Shown here piece after piece: positions 21,477-30,258 of a stretch of 44,829 nucleotides of DNA. Where the stretch lies: the IMG/VR virus record IMGVR_UViG_3300031563_000002, positions 1 through 44,829 of that record. One strand, written 5' to 3'. How positions within the stretch are numbered: position 1 is the stretch's first letter; every line of letters begins with the position of its first letter. The notes under the pieces are model-generated. The model saw only the letters and a list, made by a program, of their open reading frames with translations. It ran no database searches and had not been told where the DNA came from. The position numbers and the translations under genes are program-made. The stretch comes from a virus.

Positions 21477-22788
21477 AGTTCATCCCCTTTGCGTAGCCAA
21501 GTTTCTGAAGGGCGGGTAGGTCTTTCTCAAGTCTTGCTCCAATGTCCGTGCGATAGGTCTTGTGTGGAGGCCAGTTAATCTTCTCCACATGGGCGTATGC
21601 GTCATCGTGGGCAGCGGTGACAGTCTCGCCAAGTCCCGTTACGACCAATGCGTAGGTCCCGGCGGTACAGTAGGTTTCCTTCCACGCGATCTTCCCGGCG
21701 TAACGGACAGGAGCAGTATCCCTCATCACGGAAGACATGTGGACGTAGGGGAGGATCTTAGGTGTGAGTCCCCGGATTGGGTGGCCTACGGATTGCTCCA
21801 TCGGGAGAAGATCCCAAGGGTAGTCCTTCAGTGCCATCACTACGCCGAGGCAGGTTGTATCGTACTTCACCCTGAGTGAATCCTGCCCATCAATCAGATC
21901 GGCCATCCACTCGACTGAGTCCACTTCATGCAGGTTCATACATAGGTTGAAATGCGGCCAGCCAAATCGCATGGTGAACTCCAGAGGCCAAGGAGTTCCG
22001 TCATCCGTGATGATGCAGTTAACATCTACATACCCAACATATCCGCGATCTACCATCTCCTGTTCCAGGGGCTTGAGGACCTTGTCGAAGAGCTTGGACT
22101 TCTCAACGTACCGCATGATGGTGCCCATCTCACCTGTGTTAGGCCCCAGTCCACCGTTAAGGAGTCGCTTCTCCTCCCAGTTCTCATTGATCGGCGGGAG
22201 GAATCCCTGCGGTCCGCACCACACACCAACAGCCATTTCATGCCCATCCACCTTTTCCTGGAGCATGAACTCGCCAGGGAGCTTCTGCTTCTTCCAGTGC
22301 TCCAGCTGGCTGATCAGGTCTTCGGGGGTTTTCGGGACATAGGACAGACTCTTGTCGGGATTCCCACCCCACGGCTTCGAGACAAACGGTTTATCTTCCT
22401 TCACCACGTAGGCAATCGCCGCATCGTAACTGGAGAAGGTCTTGTACGGAAGTACATCAATCCCTGCCTTCTTGAGGACATCTTGTCCAAGCTCGCGGTC
22501 GAGCTCCAGGGCCGCCGAGGCTTTGTTAGCGCCGAAGATAGGATAGCCTTTCCTAAAGAACGGTTCAATCCTATCTCCTAGCTTCATGTTGTCAGTCATT
22601 ACGATGAGGTCGGCCCAGTCCATGGACCGTTCCCATGTAGGGACAACCTTGACGATCCCCCTCCCAATGGGGGACGGCTTGCCACCCTTATCCGGCGGCA
22701 TCCAGAGCCTTACATCATGACCATCATCCAGCATGCGCATGGCCATTGGAAGGCCAACTTTCCCGACATCGAGTATAAATACCTTCAT
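21463..22788 (-). CDS. PurD-like ATP-grasp enzyme (441 aa)
   Basis: The plan follows phosphoribosylamine-glycine ligase (PurD). Residues 1-100 form a Rossmann-like N-domain, then IFGANKASAALELD. An ATP-grasp core carries FVSKPWGG near 136-143, an EFMLQEKVDGHEMAVGV strand near 172-188 and GPNTGEMG near 214-221 (PurD has GPNTGGMG). LEFTMRFG near 267-274 corresponds to PurD EFNxRFGDPE, but Thr stands where the metal-binding Asn is expected, and WP replaces DPE. The C-terminal domain (about 310-435) also fits. Host PurD joins glycine to phosphoribosylamine. The altered motif and late-operon position, between an ejection protein and a virion-module protein, suggest another substrate, such as a virion-protein or DNA modification. 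That is inference. Confidence 0.85.
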   Translation of the reverse strand: MKVFILDVGKVGLPMAMRMLDDGHDVRLWMPPDKGGKPSPIGRGIVKVVPTWERSMDWADLIVMTDNMKLGDRIEPFFRKGYPIFGANKASAALELDRELGQDVLKKAGIDVLPYKTFSSYDAAIAYVVKEDKPFVSKPWGGNPDKSLSYVPKTPEDLISQLEHWKKQKLPGEFMLQEKVDGHEMAVGVWCGPQGFLPPINENWEEKRLLNGGLGPNTGEMGTIMRYVEKSKLFDKVLKPLEQEMVDRGYVGYVDVNCIITDDGTPWPLEFTMRFGWPHFNLCMNLHEVDSVEWMADLIDGQDSLRVKYDTTCLGVVMALKDYPWDLLPMEQSVGHPIRGLTPKILPYVHMSSVMRDTAPVRYAGKIAWKETYCTAGTYALVVTGLGETVTAAHDDAYAHVEKINWPPHKTYRTDIGARLEKDLPALQKLGYAKGMNYGKS

Positions 22789-25700
22789 CGGTAGGACTCC
22801 TTCTTGCGTAGGCGCTCCAGCTCCTTGCGCCGTTTGGCGGCAGCCCGCTCCGATCTCGTCATCCGAGTCTTGGGCATCCCAGCTGCCGACATCAAGGAGC
22901 GCTCGATGGATTGCCCAAAACTACGACCTGGAACAGTTTGTTGCAGACTGATCGGGGTATAGAGCCGGGCGAGCTGCTCCACTTTGGACTTGCGTTCATC
23001 CGTGCTGGTGATGATCTGGCCAGTCTTCGGCACGACACCCATCTTCGCGGCTAGAAGTCTCGACGGATCGAGCACCCATTCGGCGGATTCGGTGAAGTGC
23101 TTGTCCATGTGGATAACGGAGCCGTCTCCAGTTTGGATGGTAAGTGGCTCCCATTTTCGTTTCTGACCAGTACCTGAATAGTTCTGCCAGATGTGGTGTC
23201 CGCTCATTGCAAGGTTCATTCCATCGGCCAGGGCCGCGTAGATCAGAGCGGATCGAAGTGCGTATTTCTGCGCAAGGGCCTTGGTAATCTTCCCGCTATG
23301 CGTGCCGGGAATGGCGTTGTAGAGGGACCTGAATGTAGAGACTGTCCAGTCGGGGGCGAACATCAAGATCGACCAGATACCGCGACCAGAGGGACTCAAA
23401 GTATGCAGGGCAATGTTCTGGAGGAATTTGTTTTGCACAGACGTGGCTACTTCATACCAATCGAGGCCACCCGTAAGGTTGTTAGCATACGCGGAGACTT
23501 GCCGGGCAACTTCATTCGGATCCATTTTAGGATGCTTGATCAGGGCGTTGTCAAACTCATGCAGGGCAATCGCCATCTTCACGCGGGGATAGACAACTTC
23601 CCACGTAGCCTTATCGAACACTCGCTGGACCTTCTCCACACCAGCTCCGGCCTTTCCGAAGGCTCGGCTCTCCAGGCCTGGGACCTTTGACAGCGTAGCA
23701 TCGACGTAATCCCCAAGGTGTTCAAGCGCCCTCAAATCCACGTCTGCATGGGGGGTCTGAGCAACCGGATTCTCCAGTCCGTTCTTGAACAAGATCCTGA
23801 CCCTCGGGTCATTGTTCATATAGGCATCCATTGCACTGCGCAATCCACTGATGACCTTTCCCGACGTCCCCATTGCTCCAGCATAGGCGAACAGAAGGTT
23901 GTTCGCGTGGAACAGGGAGAGGGAAGTCACTAGGCGCTTCTGTGCCATTGAGGCAGCCAGAAGGCCACGCATCATCATTCCGGGGGTGTGGGACTCCAGC
24001 AGAAACTTCATATGCGGTGCAAGTTCTGGATGGACGCGCAGTCCATTCATCTGCGGGTGATTTACAGCGACATAGGTTGCAGGTGCCTTATCATCAGTCT
24101 GGATGAAGGCCTGACCAGTCTCGGGCGTGGCCTTCTTGAGATTCTCGATATAGGCCTTGTTCTCCAGGGCCTTCGCCATCGACCAGCCATAGATTCGGGT
24201 GATCTCCGCGAGGTCGCGGGTCTTCACTCGGAGGCCACGTTCCTCGGCAGCTTTGGCGAACTCGTCAAACGTAGCCCATCGACGGGACTTCGCAAACCGC
24301 GTGGAGGTTCCAGTACCTTGGCCCTCTCCAAAGAGTTCGCGTACAACAGCCTCCGCCTGAGACGCAGGAACATTATCCTTTTCCGCAATGTGCGTAACAT
24401 AGTCCTTGATGAGTCCTTTAATCAGGTTGACATCCTTCGCGGCCTGTCCCCAGGCGCTCATCATCTGGCGATATGCCCGGCCCGCGGAAACCTCGTCTGG
24501 AGTCATTCCGGAGAAGTCCCCCCGTTCGAGTTTATCCGAGATCTGCGCACGGCGCTCTGGATTTGGGACGAGGGTCTCGATGGCGCGGGAGGTTAGGTCC
24601 GCCTCATACCTGCGCGTGCGGATCATCCCCAGTGTGTCGCGGGTCCACTCGGTAATGTCTCGCCCGCCGAGCTTGGTGAATTCAGCCCTGGGGAGGGTCT
24701 TCACCAAACCCCACGTCAGGCCAAGGAGGGCTCCGTCAAATGGATGCTTCTTGTTGACAGCCGCAAGGCCAGCGGTGACTCCACCGATGGTAGCAATACC
24801 AGCGGCGGCGCGACCAACCTGTCCCTTGAACGAACGGATGTAGCCGGGGAGAAAGGAAGCTACAAGGCCGGCAGCTCCGCCGGCGATTGCCGCAGAGAGC
24901 TTGTCGCGCGGGGCGAAGTAGCTTGTGACGGCTGCCCCACCTAGGGTAAGGGCAATACCGGCTAGAAGCTCTGGCCTCGCGGCTCCGTACATCTCGATAC
25001 GACCCTTGAATGGCTGCGTTGGGACGTCAATCCAGGTGTGGCCAGCAGGATCAGTGTAGGGCTTCCCACCGAGGTTTTTGAGGAATTTCTCGACCTCCTT
25101 CTGGTAACGATTGTAGATTGATTGGTGGCCAGGGTCACGGAGCTGGCCATTCTCCCCGCGTGGCCAATCTTCCACCTTCGCAACAGTATCTGCTGTGGCG
25201 AATCTAACAACGCCCTTCTGTGAGTTCCTGGCCAGCTCCTCCCGGATCAACCGACGATACCAGTGCTTGAGCATGGGCGCGAGTTGGGATGAGGCAGCTC
25301 CTGCCTCCATCTTTGCGGAGAGTTCAGCAAGTTGGAGATCTACATGATACATTGCGTAATCTGGGGAAAAATCCTCGTACCTGGTACCACCCAGAGCATC
25401 AAACGCCTTACGTCGAAGTATCTCGCTCTCTTCAGGGTCAAGGTGTTCACGGGTGGTAAGATACTCATTAAGGGCTGACCGCACTTTTTTCAGTTCGTTG
25501 TACCTTCCCCTATACGCTGCCATTTCCATTTCAGGAACAGGCTTCGTATGCTGGGCCAAATCACTCTGGATTTCTACCACATGCTCTACGCCATCTTGAT
25601 TGAATGAGCGGGTCCAGCCAAACAGCCGCTCATCCCCAAAATGATTGGCATCCGACATCATCATGTGTTCGGGGAGACGATATAGGTTTGTCCAATTTTC

Positions 25701-27401
25701 GGAAACGGGCTTACCGCTGCTAAATAATCGACCAATGCGCGACAGCCCATAATACGACCACTTACTAACGGCCTTATGTTCCAGCTCATGGTCCCCGGTT
25801 TCTTCCTTCAGCCCCCGCACGAGATCCTGTGCCTTGACCGTATCACCTGGAATCGAATCCAGAATCCGCCCAATCGAGTCTCGCTCAGCTCCAGAGACAT
25901 CCTGGCGCTTTGCCTGGTCCAGGATCATCTGCTTCGGGAACTCGAACCGATTCTGCGGGAGCCTTTCCAGAGTCTTAAAGGTGTAGTGGGAGCCCTTCAG
26001 CGCCACGCCGAGCGGATTTGCTGCTCCAGGCTCCAGCGCAATGCGCGGATCAATCTTACCCTCCGTGGAAAGCACGGCCCCGGCCACCAGACCACCGCTG
26101 ATGAGTTTCTTAGTCTGATCCGGGTACGCTTGGGCAAGGGCTAGCCCGGTACCAACTGCAGCAATAGCCGGCAGGAATCGCTGATACCTGGGCTGTGTCC
26201 TGGCAACTTCCGTCCCCGCGGGTTTCGGGCCACCCAAGGCTCCGCCGGATGGCGGGACCCCCCGCGTGACCTCGCCCTGCCTTGCCCCGAAGTCTCGATC
26301 GAAAGCCTCAGCAGCTTGCGCCCTTCGCGTCCTGATATCCTCCATGATCTGGCCGACGCGAGGGTTCTTCTTGATCGTAGCTTCAACTTCCTTCGTGGAA
26401 GCCCCCCGATGCATCAGGTCATACGCCCTCTGCTGGGCACGATTCTCGGCATCAGCCTGCTCTCGCAGAACCCGAATGTCGCGAGTACCAGCCGCCTGAA
26501 CCTCTTCGACCGTGGCATCCCCCGCCTTTGGGCCAAGCTCGTCCAGGATCTTCTGCGCGGTGGTCTTGGACATCTGACCAGACTTGATTTCCCCTTCCGA
26601 GATCATCCCTGGACGCTTGAGCATGCTGAGCAGCCCTGCAGGTCCGCCCCACATTGCGCCGATCTTGGCAAGGCGAAGGGGATCATGCACACCAGCAAGG
26701 GCAGCCGTGCCAGCTGCAGCTCCGCCAATCTTGGCGCCAACTACTGCGCCCTTGGCTGCTCGACCCGCGAGAGATCCAAATTTGGATGCGGCTGCGATGG
26801 CCTTCTCCCCACCAGCGACACCACCTACTGCCAGTAGTTCAGGATCTTCCAAGGCCCCCCGAACAACCCCAGCAATGGTAGGAATTGGATGCGTCGCGGC
26901 CTCATGACCGAACTGCTTCAAGCCTGCCATTGTGGGGACTTGACCACCAGCCTGAGCCGCGGCATATTTCTTAGCCACTTCTCCAATCGCTTGCGTGGGT
27001 TCACCGCCGTGTCCCACCATCTGAAGAACCTCTCCAGCCATCCAATCAAGCGCAGAAGCTCCTAGACCATGCGCCGGGTTCGTTCCTTTCAGGGTATCCC
27101 AAGCCATCGCAAGTTCTTGTTTGATCCGACCAACGCCCCAACCAGTTGCCTTAGGGGCCGGCGCTCCCATGAAGTCTTGGAAGGACATTCCCTGCGGCGA
27201 TGGACCCTTCGGCGTCTTTTCCTGCATACCCGAAACTGGGCCGCCCTTCCAGTTCAGCTGCCAATCTGGCGGCTTTCCTGCCTGTATGTCCGCAATAGTC
27301 TTCCCAATACCTGTCGGTCCTGGCCGCAGCATCGGCTCTCCAGGAGATGGCTGGGCAGTCGCCGGCTGTCCCATGAACTGAGAGAAGCTCTGCTCGGCCA
27401 T
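22785..27401 (-). CDS. Large ejection/polyvalent internal virion protein (1538 aa)
   Basis: The largest gene. The N-terminal 100 residues are low-complexity, Pro/Gly/Gln-rich, with two SF-FMG repeats (SFSQFMGQP, SFQDFMGAP). Hydrophobic Gly/Ala-rich stretches at about 190-255, 405-450 and 810-910 could cross membranes, as in podovirus ejection proteins. Residues about 575-805 hold a module (RLPEHMMMSD...VVEIQSDLAQH...LIREELARN...VVRFATAD) seen in large polyvalent proteins of phages and conjugative elements, where EIQSD is typical. The C-terminal part is mostly helical and ends in a very basic tail. It is probably packed in the capsid and injected with the DNA. No lytic transglycosylase motif was found. 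Confidence 0.82.
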   Translation of the reverse strand: MAEQSFSQFMGQPATAQPSPGEPMLRPGPTGIGKTIADIQAGKPPDWQLNWKGGPVSGMQEKTPKGPSPQGMSFQDFMGAPAPKATGWGVGRIKQELAMAWDTLKGTNPAHGLGASALDWMAGEVLQMVGHGGEPTQAIGEVAKKYAAAQAGGQVPTMAGLKQFGHEAATHPIPTIAGVVRGALEDPELLAVGGVAGGEKAIAAASKFGSLAGRAAKGAVVGAKIGGAAAGTAALAGVHDPLRLAKIGAMWGGPAGLLSMLKRPGMISEGEIKSGQMSKTTAQKILDELGPKAGDATVEEVQAAGTRDIRVLREQADAENRAQQRAYDLMHRGASTKEVEATIKKNPRVGQIMEDIRTRRAQAAEAFDRDFGARQGEVTRGVPPSGGALGGPKPAGTEVARTQPRYQRFLPAIAAVGTGLALAQAYPDQTKKLISGGLVAGAVLSTEGKIDPRIALEPGAANPLGVALKGSHYTFKTLERLPQNRFEFPKQMILDQAKRQDVSGAERDSIGRILDSIPGDTVKAQDLVRGLKEETGDHELEHKAVSKWSYYGLSRIGRLFSSGKPVSENWTNLYRLPEHMMMSDANHFGDERLFGWTRSFNQDGVEHVVEIQSDLAQHTKPVPEMEMAAYRGRYNELKKVRSALNEYLTTREHLDPEESEILRRKAFDALGGTRYEDFSPDYAMYHVDLQLAELSAKMEAGAASSQLAPMLKHWYRRLIREELARNSQKGVVRFATADTVAKVEDWPRGENGQLRDPGHQSIYNRYQKEVEKFLKNLGGKPYTDPAGHTWIDVPTQPFKGRIEMYGAARPELLAGIALTLGGAAVTSYFAPRDKLSAAIAGGAAGLVASFLPGYIRSFKGQVGRAAAGIATIGGVTAGLAAVNKKHPFDGALLGLTWGLVKTLPRAEFTKLGGRDITEWTRDTLGMIRTRRYEADLTSRAIETLVPNPERRAQISDKLERGDFSGMTPDEVSAGRAYRQMMSAWGQAAKDVNLIKGLIKDYVTHIAEKDNVPASQAEAVVRELFGEGQGTGTSTRFAKSRRWATFDEFAKAAEERGLRVKTRDLAEITRIYGWSMAKALENKAYIENLKKATPETGQAFIQTDDKAPATYVAVNHPQMNGLRVHPELAPHMKFLLESHTPGMMMRGLLAASMAQKRLVTSLSLFHANNLLFAYAGAMGTSGKVISGLRSAMDAYMNNDPRVRILFKNGLENPVAQTPHADVDLRALEHLGDYVDATLSKVPGLESRAFGKAGAGVEKVQRVFDKATWEVVYPRVKMAIALHEFDNALIKHPKMDPNEVARQVSAYANNLTGGLDWYEVATSVQNKFLQNIALHTLSPSGRGIWSILMFAPDWTVSTFRSLYNAIPGTHSGKITKALAQKYALRSALIYAALADGMNLAMSGHHIWQNYSGTGQKRKWEPLTIQTGDGSVIHMDKHFTESAEWVLDPSRLLAAKMGVVPKTGQIITSTDERKSKVEQLARLYTPISLQQTVPGRSFGQSIERSLMSAAGMPKTRMTRSERAAAKRRKELERLRKKESYR

Positions 27402-28603
27402 TAGAAGGACTCCTCTTCGACGTTCTCATCAGCCGGGGAGGTGCTGTCACCTCCACCCGGCTGGAAGTCCTTCACCACACTGGTATCAAACCCCTGGCCC
27501 GTCCACATTCCGACTTGACCAGAGGGAGACTTGTAGAACCGACCAACGATCAGATCTTGGGGCTTGGAATCGGCAGTGAGGATCTTTGCGCGGGCTGGAA
27601 CATCCCCTGGCATGTAGGTTGTTTCCTTGCCGAAGCCAAGGATCCCATTCGTCCTCACCAAGTCATGTTCCCTGTTGATGTCCGCATAGGCCTGCTGCAC
27701 AGCCTCGTCATAGGACAGCCCACGGTTCTGGGCCATCTTCTTCCTAGCCATGTTGGCGATGTCATCGGCCAGGAGACTCTTGTCCTCATCGAGCAGGTTG
27801 GGAACCACCTTTTCCAGGTACCTATATGCAGTTGCCTTGTCCGGTCCGCTGGCCGGGCTGATCTTGGTTCCCTGGACCTTGCCTGAGGCAGCCTTCCCAG
27901 CTTCCATATTCTTCACCTGGAGCTTGATCAGCCTATCCCGCAACGAGCGAATCTGGTTTGCCCCCTTCACGTTGTCCTCGTAAGCAGATTCATGCGCACG
28001 CTTGAGTTTCGCATCCAGTTGCTCCTTCATTGTCATCGAGGATGCCTTGGCTTGGTCTAGGGACATTCCCATGAAGGGGGACGGAACTCCATTGGAGCGC
28101 CGAGTCCACTGGCGATTCAACTCATCCAGTTGGCTCTGATCAGTCATCTGATTGATCGTTCCACTCAAGAGATTCACGGCCTTGAGCTGGGAGGAAAGCT
28201 GCGAATCGACGAGTCTGGCACCAGCAGCATTGGTCTGGGCTTTCTTCTCCTGGATCGTAGCCGCGGTTTCCGCAAGCTTCGCTCCAGCAGCAACGCCTCC
28301 GGGAGTTCCCATCGCCGCATTAGCCATACCAACTAGGTTGTTTGCGAAGGCATCTAGCTGGTCTCCCTGTTGGCTCAGCGCCTGGGCCTGTCCCTGCGGA
28401 GACTGCGCGGCTTGCTTCTGCTTCTGAAAATACTCAGCCATCTTCTTTTCTGCGAGCATCTGCATCTGCGTTTTCTGCGCATTAATCTGATGCTCCTTGG
28501 CAGTTGCCAGAAGATTCTCTGACTGAGCAAAGCGAGACATGTCAGTCATGTACTGATTGTAGCCAAACCCCTCGCCATAGGTATCTGGAAATCCACCGGC
28601 CAT
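27401..28603 (-). CDS. Helical internal virion/ejection protein (400 aa)
   Basis: The start is ATG 28603 with AAGGAGA five bases upstream; a longer frame (from 28657) lacks this. Residues about 25-330 are largely helical with many Gln, Ala and Lys residues, including coiled-coil stretches (QMQMLAEKKMAEYFQKQKQ). Residues about 340-380 hold a small beta-like domain (AKILTADSKP, then GRFYKSPSGQVGMW). Size and position between a Gly/Ala-rich ejection protein and the 1538-residue protein match the second of three podovirus ejection proteins (as P22 gp16, gp20 and gp7 or T7 gp14-16). The stop overlaps the start of the next gene. Confidence 0.72.
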   Translation of the reverse strand: MAGGFPDTYGEGFGYNQYMTDMSRFAQSENLLATAKEHQINAQKTQMQMLAEKKMAEYFQKQKQAAQSPQGQAQALSQQGDQLDAFANNLVGMANAAMGTPGGVAAGAKLAETAATIQEKKAQTNAAGARLVDSQLSSQLKAVNLLSGTINQMTDQSQLDELNRQWTRRSNGVPSPFMGMSLDQAKASSMTMKEQLDAKLKRAHESAYEDNVKGANQIRSLRDRLIKLQVKNMEAGKAASGKVQGTKISPASGPDKATAYRYLEKVVPNLLDEDKSLLADDIANMARKKMAQNRGLSYDEAVQQAYADINREHDLVRTNGILGFGKETTYMPGDVPARAKILTADSKPQDLIVGRFYKSPSGQVGMWTGQGFDTSVVKDFQPGGGDSTSPADENVEEESF

Positions 28604-28613
28604 ATTGGTCTCC

Positions 28614-29663
28614 TTATTGCAGAACAGGACTCGGATAGAACGCGCGACCCAGGGCACTCAATCCGGAAGACTGCAGGTTAGCAGCACCCGCAAGTCCTTC
28701 GTACATCGCGGGAGCACCTGCCCCGGGAGTTCCACCAGCAAGCCCACTCAGCTGCGAGATCTGCTGGTTGTAGAAGTCTCCTGCGTACTTCTGAATGGCT
28801 GCGGCCATGTTACCGGAACCTTGGTAGCCTTGCGCAGCCATCGTGCGCTGGACACCTTCCAGACCAGCTTCATAGCCAGGCATCGAGGTAATCAGGTTCG
28901 GATTAGCCTGGAGCGCAGCAAGTCTCTTCGCGTATTGCGCTCGGTATGCTGCTTGTGGATCGGCTGCTGCCGCATAGGCCGCCATCTGTTGCCGCATCCG
29001 CTGGGCTTGCTCCAGAGCACTGACGCCTGAATAGATATTCCCCGCTGATCCCATTGTCATCCCGCCCAAGCTAGATGGAAGAGCCTCACCCATCGGGAGG
29101 AAGTTTGCCATTGGCGTTGCTTGGTAGGTTCCGTAGAGATTCCGGGCAGCTTCCAGGGTACTGGGAGAAGCCGATTGAGCGGTTGCCGAAGTTCCCGGCA
29201 TCCACTGACCCCCTGCGCCAAGACTGTGCTCTGCGATCGGGGCAGCCCCTGCCGCAGCCCCCAAGGAACTATAGGCACCCCCGGCTTCAAATGCAGACGG
29301 TGCGGCGGAATATCCGGCAAAGCTTCCAGGCGCGGAATAGGCAGCTGCGGGAGCCGCCGACATCCCGCTCATGGTTGCTCCAGCAGCTGTAGTTCCAGCG
29401 GCAGTTCCAGCTGCAGTGCCGGCTGTCGTAGTACCAGCTGCTGAACCGCCTACTGACGTTCCAGCGGCTGCCCCCGCAAGACCTTCGTACAAACCCCCAA
29501 CACCATATACGGCCAAGCCAGTCTGAAGGCCGTTCTTGAGCGACCCACTCTGTGCGTATTCCGCCAGACCGGCCCCAAGAGCAGCGTATGACAGACCACC
29601 TGTAAAGTACCCAAGCACTGCACCTGCGACATCCCCTAGAATATGACCCCAGTTAAGACCCAT
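28614..29663 (-). CDS. Gly/Ala-rich internal virion (ejection) protein (349 aa)
   Basis: Residues 1-60 contain hydrophobic helices (AGAVLGYFTGGLSYAALGAGLAEYA). Residues 60-200 are a low-complexity AAGTTAAGT-type stretch, and 215-349 are helical with YEAGLEGVQRTMAAQGYQGSGNMAAAIQKY, a segment typical of phage internal proteins such as T7 gp14-like and P22 gp7-like products. Such proteins leave the capsid first and help form the DNA channel. It is the first of three ejection-type genes in transcription order. The Ala/Gly stretch is coded by short GC-rich DNA repeats prone to slippage. Confidence 0.75.
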   Translation of the reverse strand: MGLNWGHILGDVAGAVLGYFTGGLSYAALGAGLAEYAQSGSLKNGLQTGLAVYGVGGLYEGLAGAAAGTSVGGSAAGTTTAGTAAGTAAGTTAAGATMSGMSAAPAAAYSAPGSFAGYSAAPSAFEAGGAYSSLGAAAGAAPIAEHSLGAGGQWMPGTSATAQSASPSTLEAARNLYGTYQATPMANFLPMGEALPSSLGGMTMGSAGNIYSGVSALEQAQRMRQQMAAYAAAADPQAAYRAQYAKRLAALQANPNLITSMPGYEAGLEGVQRTMAAQGYQGSGNMAAAIQKYAGDFYNQQISQLSGLAGGTPGAGAPAMYEGLAGAANLQSSGLSALGRAFYPSPVLQ

Positions 29664-29664
29664 G

Positions 29665-30258
29665 TTAAGCTCCTACATAGAAACCAGACACGATAAGGGT
29701 AGTTGCATCTGCCCCTGGATACGTGCCATCGTATTTGTAAATGGTTAGGTTGCTTCCAATTATTGCCTCAAGCGCAGTAACTGCTGTCGTGTTTACCCCG
29801 GAGCAAACCTGCGTAATACCCCCAGTTGCCGCTGTTGGGAGTGTGGATACGACGGCCCCAGCAGCAGTTCCATTCGTCGTAATCGTGATTGTCTCGGTGA
29901 AGAAGATCTTCTTGTCGATGGAAGTCCAATAGCCGCTTCCTACTGCAGCTGTAAACGTCCCACTCGAAGCACTGATCGTGGGTGTGTACGCTGTCCAGGG
30001 ATTGTTGTGCAGCAATGCCATCGTGTCAAGCGTGCCAATACCGACATCCAGCAAGGAGGAATGCAGCACATTGCTGGCAATGGTACTTCCTGTGAGGGTG
30101 TTAGCCGCAGCGGGAACCTGTCCGTTCTGAATTGTGGACAGGAATGCGGCCTGGTCCAGGAACCATTTCAGCCAAATCGGGTTGAATTTTGGCTTACCAT
30201 CGCGACCAGTGATAACTGGATCAGCATAGGTCGGCGGAGGGGTAAAGGTGTAGGTCAC
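29665..30258 (-). CDS. Tail fibre/appendage-like protein (197 aa)
   Basis: An N-terminal linker segment (TPPPTYADPVITGRDGKPKFNPIWLKWFLDQ) is typical of proteins attached to podovirus tail hubs. Residues about 85-197 (NPWTAYTPTISASSGTF...GSGYWTSIDKKIFFTETITITTNGT) match a beta-sandwich module widespread at the tips of phage fibres. It probably forms a small receptor-binding or hub-capping trimer. It follows the hub gene with a four-base overlap. Confidence 0.75.
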   Translation of the reverse strand: MTYTFTPPPTYADPVITGRDGKPKFNPIWLKWFLDQAAFLSTIQNGQVPAAANTLTGSTIASNVLHSSLLDVGIGTLDTMALLHNNPWTAYTPTISASSGTFTAAVGSGYWTSIDKKIFFTETITITTNGTAAGAVVSTLPTAATGGITQVCSGVNTTAVTALEAIIGSNLTIYKYDGTYPGADATTLIVSGFYVGA

